This document shows positions 6,426-8,465 of a DNA stretch of 8,465 nt, one piece after another. Position 1 is the first letter of the stretch. The number at the start of each line of letters is the position of its first letter. The translations under genes were made by a program, and so were the position numbers. The stretch is taken from NCBI GenBank assembly GCA_026392535.1, contig JAPLBX010000067.1, forward strand, positions 1-8,465, written 5' to 3'. The notes under the pieces were generated by a model. It did no database searches and was not told the origin of the DNA. It saw only the letters and a program-made list of their open reading frames with translations. Source of the stretch: Actinomycetota bacterium (GTDB lineage Bacteria; Actinomycetota; Actinomycetes; S36-B12; UBA5976).

Positions 6426-7528
6426 TGACTGAACCAATTTTGTCGATTACCGATCTACAAATGTATTTCCCAGTTATGAAAACTGGTTTGCGCACCGTAA
6501 AAACTGGCGACGTAAAAGCAGTAGACGGAATCTCATTAGATGTGATGCAAGGTGAAACTCTTGGACTCGTTGGCGAATCTGGTTGCGGTAAATCTACAGC
6601 TGGTCGTGCTGCAATTCGTCTGTTGAATCCAACTGGTGGAAAGATTGTTTTTGAAGGCCAAGACATCACCAATGCATCTCGCAGAGAATTGCGCCCATTG
6701 CGCACTCGCATGCAGATGGTTTTCCAAGATCCTTATTCATCATTAAATCCACGCCACACAGTTGGTCGAATCATTGCTGCACCTTTTGAAATTCAAGGTG
6801 TAAAGCCTGAAGGTGGCATTAAAAAGGCCGTTCAAGAATTAATGGAGCGAGTAGGGCTAAACCCTGAGCACTACAACCGTTATCCAAATGAATTCTCAGG
6901 TGGACAGCGTCAAAGAATTGGTGTTGCACGCTCAATCGCTCTTCGACCTTCCTTCATTGTTTTGGACGAACCAGTTTCGGCATTGGATGTTTCGATTCAG
7001 GCTCAAGTTGTGAACTTGCTAGATGACATTCAAAAAGAATTCAAACTCTCGTACTTATTTGTTGCTCACGATTTGTCGGTAGTCCGCCACATTTCAGATC
7101 GAGTAGCTGTTATGTATCTCGGTCACATTATGGAAATTACAGACCGCGACACTTTGTACGCAGCACCTCAACATCCTTACACCCAAGCATTGTTGTCAGC
7201 CGTTCCGCTTCCAGACCCAATAGCTGAATCTCAACGTGAACGAATCTTGTTGCAAGGTGATTTGCCAAGCCCAATCAACCCACCATCAGGTTGTGTATTT
7301 AGAACTCGTTGTGTTTTTGCCCAAGATCTTTGTGCAGTTGATATGCCAGAACTACGCGAAGTTGCACCTGGTCACAAAATTGCTTGCCATTTCCCACAGA
7401 TTAGTCTTCAAAAGCAGATTGAAATTCGTCGTCCGCACAGTGATCAACCAATGCCACCGAGTTCAATTCAAGTTGACCGTCCACAAACTTCAGGTCCGGC
7501 AAGTGGCCGCGATTTTGTTGGCGAATAA
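6425..7528 (+). CDS. oppF: Peptide ABC transporter ATP-binding protein, OppF/DppF family
   Basis: Second cytoplasmic ATPase of the importer, 367 residues. Motifs are complete: Walker A GESGCGKS (50-57), Q-loop FQDPYSSLNPR with Gln101, signature FSGGQRQR (157-164), Walker B FIVLDE (177-182), and His215 in VAHDLS. The QDPYSSLNPR and EPVSALDVSIQAQ wording is characteristic of OppF. The C-terminal domain has HPYTQALLSAVP (250-261) and cysteines 290, 296, 303 and 321 (C-x5-C-x6-C-x17-C), the usual iron-sulfur ligand pattern. After Cys321 a tail of about 46 residues, rich in Pro, Ser and Gln, extends past the conserved domain and looks disordered. The start ATG shares one base with the oppD stop (TAATG), and AGGTGAG (6413-6419) lies 5 nt upstream. 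It is the last gene of the operon. Confidence 0.96.
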   Translation: MTEPILSITDLQMYFPVMKTGLRTVKTGDVKAVDGISLDVMQGETLGLVGESGCGKSTAGRAAIRLLNPTGGKIVFEGQDITNASRRELRPLRTRMQMVFQDPYSSLNPRHTVGRIIAAPFEIQGVKPEGGIKKAVQELMERVGLNPEHYNRYPNEFSGGQRQRIGVARSIALRPSFIVLDEPVSALDVSIQAQVVNLLDDIQKEFKLSYLFVAHDLSVVRHISDRVAVMYLGHIMEITDRDTLYAAPQHPYTQALLSAVPLPDPIAESQRERILLQGDLPSPINPPSGCVFRTRCVFAQDLCAVDMPELREVAPGHKIACHFPQISLQKQIEIRRPHSDQPMPPSSIQVDRPQTSGPASGRDFVGE

Positions 7529-7540
7529 TTTTTAAATTAT
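7525..7540. repeat. AT-only inverted repeat spanning both convergent stop codons
   Basis: ATAATTT (7525-7531) and AAATTAT (7534-7540) are perfect inverted copies around TT. The left arm contains the oppF stop TAA and the right arm contains the peptidase stop TTA (TAA on the minus strand). Only 8 bases separate the two genes. The stem has no G-C pair, so it would be weak as a terminator in either direction. I see no other terminator between the two genes. Confidence 0.6.
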
Positions 7541-8465
7541 AAGTTAGCGTCGAAGAAATCTCTCATCAACAACATTAAGTTCTTTGCGATGTCCACCTGT
7601 GGAGTCATATGTGACACCCCAGCTAATGGAATGAAGTTATGAGAAATACCTGCTGCCAACAGTGCACCTGACAGCTGCAATGAATGTGCCGCCAAGACAT
7701 TGTCATCAGCTAACCCGTGAATCAAAGTAAGTGGGCGAGTGAGTTTGTGGGCTTTCTTGATTAATGACTGATTGTCATAAACAGCGGCATTTTGTTCTGG
7801 ATGGCCAAGGTATCTTTCAGAGTAAGCAGAGTCATATAGACGCCAATCAGTAACTGGTGCTCCAGCCCAGGCAGCGTGGTAGATATCTGGTCGATCAATT
7901 ACCGCTAGCGCACTCAAATATCCACCAAATGACCAGCCGTTGATGCCAACTCGAGTTGAATCCATGTCATTTGGATATTGAGCAAAAATTGCTTGCAAAC
8001 CTTTAACTTGATCATTCAAAATTACTTCAGTTAAGTCATTTTTAACTTCGCGTTCCCAAGCGCCACCCTTACCAGGAGTGCCCGCATTGTCTATGACAAC
8101 AACGGCGTAACCCTGGTTAGCTATCCATTGGTTACCTGCAAATGGGGAAGTAGCTGCAATCACTTCGCTATGCTGTGGACCACCGTAGATTGAAACCACT
8201 ACCGGAAGTTTGTGACTGCCAACTTGGTGATTTTCTGGAAAGAAAACAGCAGTTGGTAGTGAACGATCGCTAACAGAAGCAATAATTGGCTTTGGATCGA
8301 TCTTTGCCTTCTCGGCAAACGATTCGATTTCGTAGATATTTTCGCCATTTCTTTTGACTTGATATTTTGCGGTTGGTAAATCAAGGGAGTGTTGAATTGC
8401 AACGCCATAATCACCATCAAATAGTCCACCCGCATAGCCATCGGCACGGGTTAACTCAGTTTTCA
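7537..8465 (-). CDS. S9 family (DPP-IV/prolyl oligopeptidase type) serine peptidase, C-terminal 308 residues (5' end outside window)
   Basis: Alpha/beta-hydrolase peptidase that typically removes dipeptides or cleaves after proline in short peptides. The frame is open from the right edge: upstream of the GTG at 8199 it reads on as TELTRADGYAGGLFDGDYGV and so forth without a stop, so no start lies at 8199. The first ~75 residues are the end of the beta-propeller and linker. The catalytic domain shows SIYGGP (about 91-96, oxyanion region), the nucleophile elbow G-W-S-F-G-G with Ser178 (codon 7930-7932), Asp253 in HGLADDNV (codon 7705-7707), and His285 in GVSHMTP (codon 7609-7611). The triad is complete, so the visible part looks active. 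No signal peptide can be judged because the N-terminus is missing. It converges on the opp operon; a role in digesting imported peptides is plausible but inferred. Confidence 0.93.
   Translation of the reverse strand, partial: KTELTRADGYAGGLFDGDYGVAIQHSLDLPTAKYQVKRNGENIYEIESFAEKAKIDPKPIIASVSDRSLPTAVFFPENHQVGSHKLPVVVSIYGGPQHSEVIAATSPFAGNQWIANQGYAVVVIDNAGTPGKGGAWEREVKNDLTEVILNDQVKGLQAIFAQYPNDMDSTRVGINGWSFGGYLSALAVIDRPDIYHAAWAGAPVTDWRLYDSAYSERYLGHPEQNAAVYDNQSLIKKAHKLTRPLTLIHGLADDNVLAAHSLQLSGALLAAGISHNFIPLAGVSHMTPQVDIAKNLMLLMRDFFDANL

Noticed and set aside
6283..6711. 142-codon minus-strand frame across the oppD-oppF junction
   Set aside because: It overlaps two well-supported genes, matches no family I recognise, and its composition is what antisense of ABC ATPase codons gives.
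8199..8447. A separate 82-codon minus-strand reading frame upstream of the peptidase
   Set aside because: It is in another frame than the peptidase, and its translation has no family look. The peptidase frame itself stays open from 8199 to the window edge and gives a good S9 linker sequence, so there is no frameshift and no extra gene.
1..8465. Exotic system, CRISPR array, phage or transposon parts, tRNA genes
   Set aside because: All long frames belong to typA, a five-gene peptide importer or an S9 peptidase; no arrays of repeats, transposase motifs or tRNA-like folds were seen in the short gaps.

Overview
The window looks like chromosome from a low-GC actinobacterium. Hand counts on four sample lines give about 45-50 % G+C. 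The evidence is GTG starts, a typA next to a DppA/OppA-family lipoprotein cluster, and cysteine-rich permease and binding-protein sequences of actinobacterial type. A streamlined freshwater lineage such as the acI group (Nanopelagicales) is my best guess, but this is inference and no marker in the window fixes the taxon. Genes are tightly packed and every long reading frame belongs to a known family. I see no mobile element, tRNA, rRNA, CRISPR array or defence system.

Layout. Positions 2-1375 (+) hold the last ~457 residues of the translational GTPase TypA/BipA; its G domain lies outside the window. A 168-base gap (1376-1543) has three small dyads and presumably the promoter of the next operon. 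Positions 1544-7528 (+) hold a complete five-gene peptide ABC importer in the order permease OppC, lipoprotein OppA, permease OppB, ATPase OppD, ATPase OppF. At 7537 the C-terminal half of an S9 (DPP-IV/prolyl oligopeptidase type) serine peptidase runs inward on the minus strand, continuing beyond the right edge.

How they work together. OppA should capture extracellular peptides at the membrane surface. OppB and OppC form the channel, and OppD and OppF drive uptake; both ATPases carry the four-cysteine C-terminal domain known to hold an iron-sulfur cluster in this family. The convergent S9 peptidase could digest imported peptides, so the right two thirds of the window reads as peptide scavenging.

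The most unusual structure is non-coding. The oppA cistron is bracketed by RNA hairpins: three consecutive stem-loops, centres about 30 nt apart, fill almost the whole oppC-oppA spacer, and one strong 11-bp stem-loop follows the oppA stop. Downstream, oppB-oppD and oppD-oppF overlap by 4 and 1 nt. This suggests post-transcriptional control that raises the binding protein over the membrane parts. I found no wholly new system.
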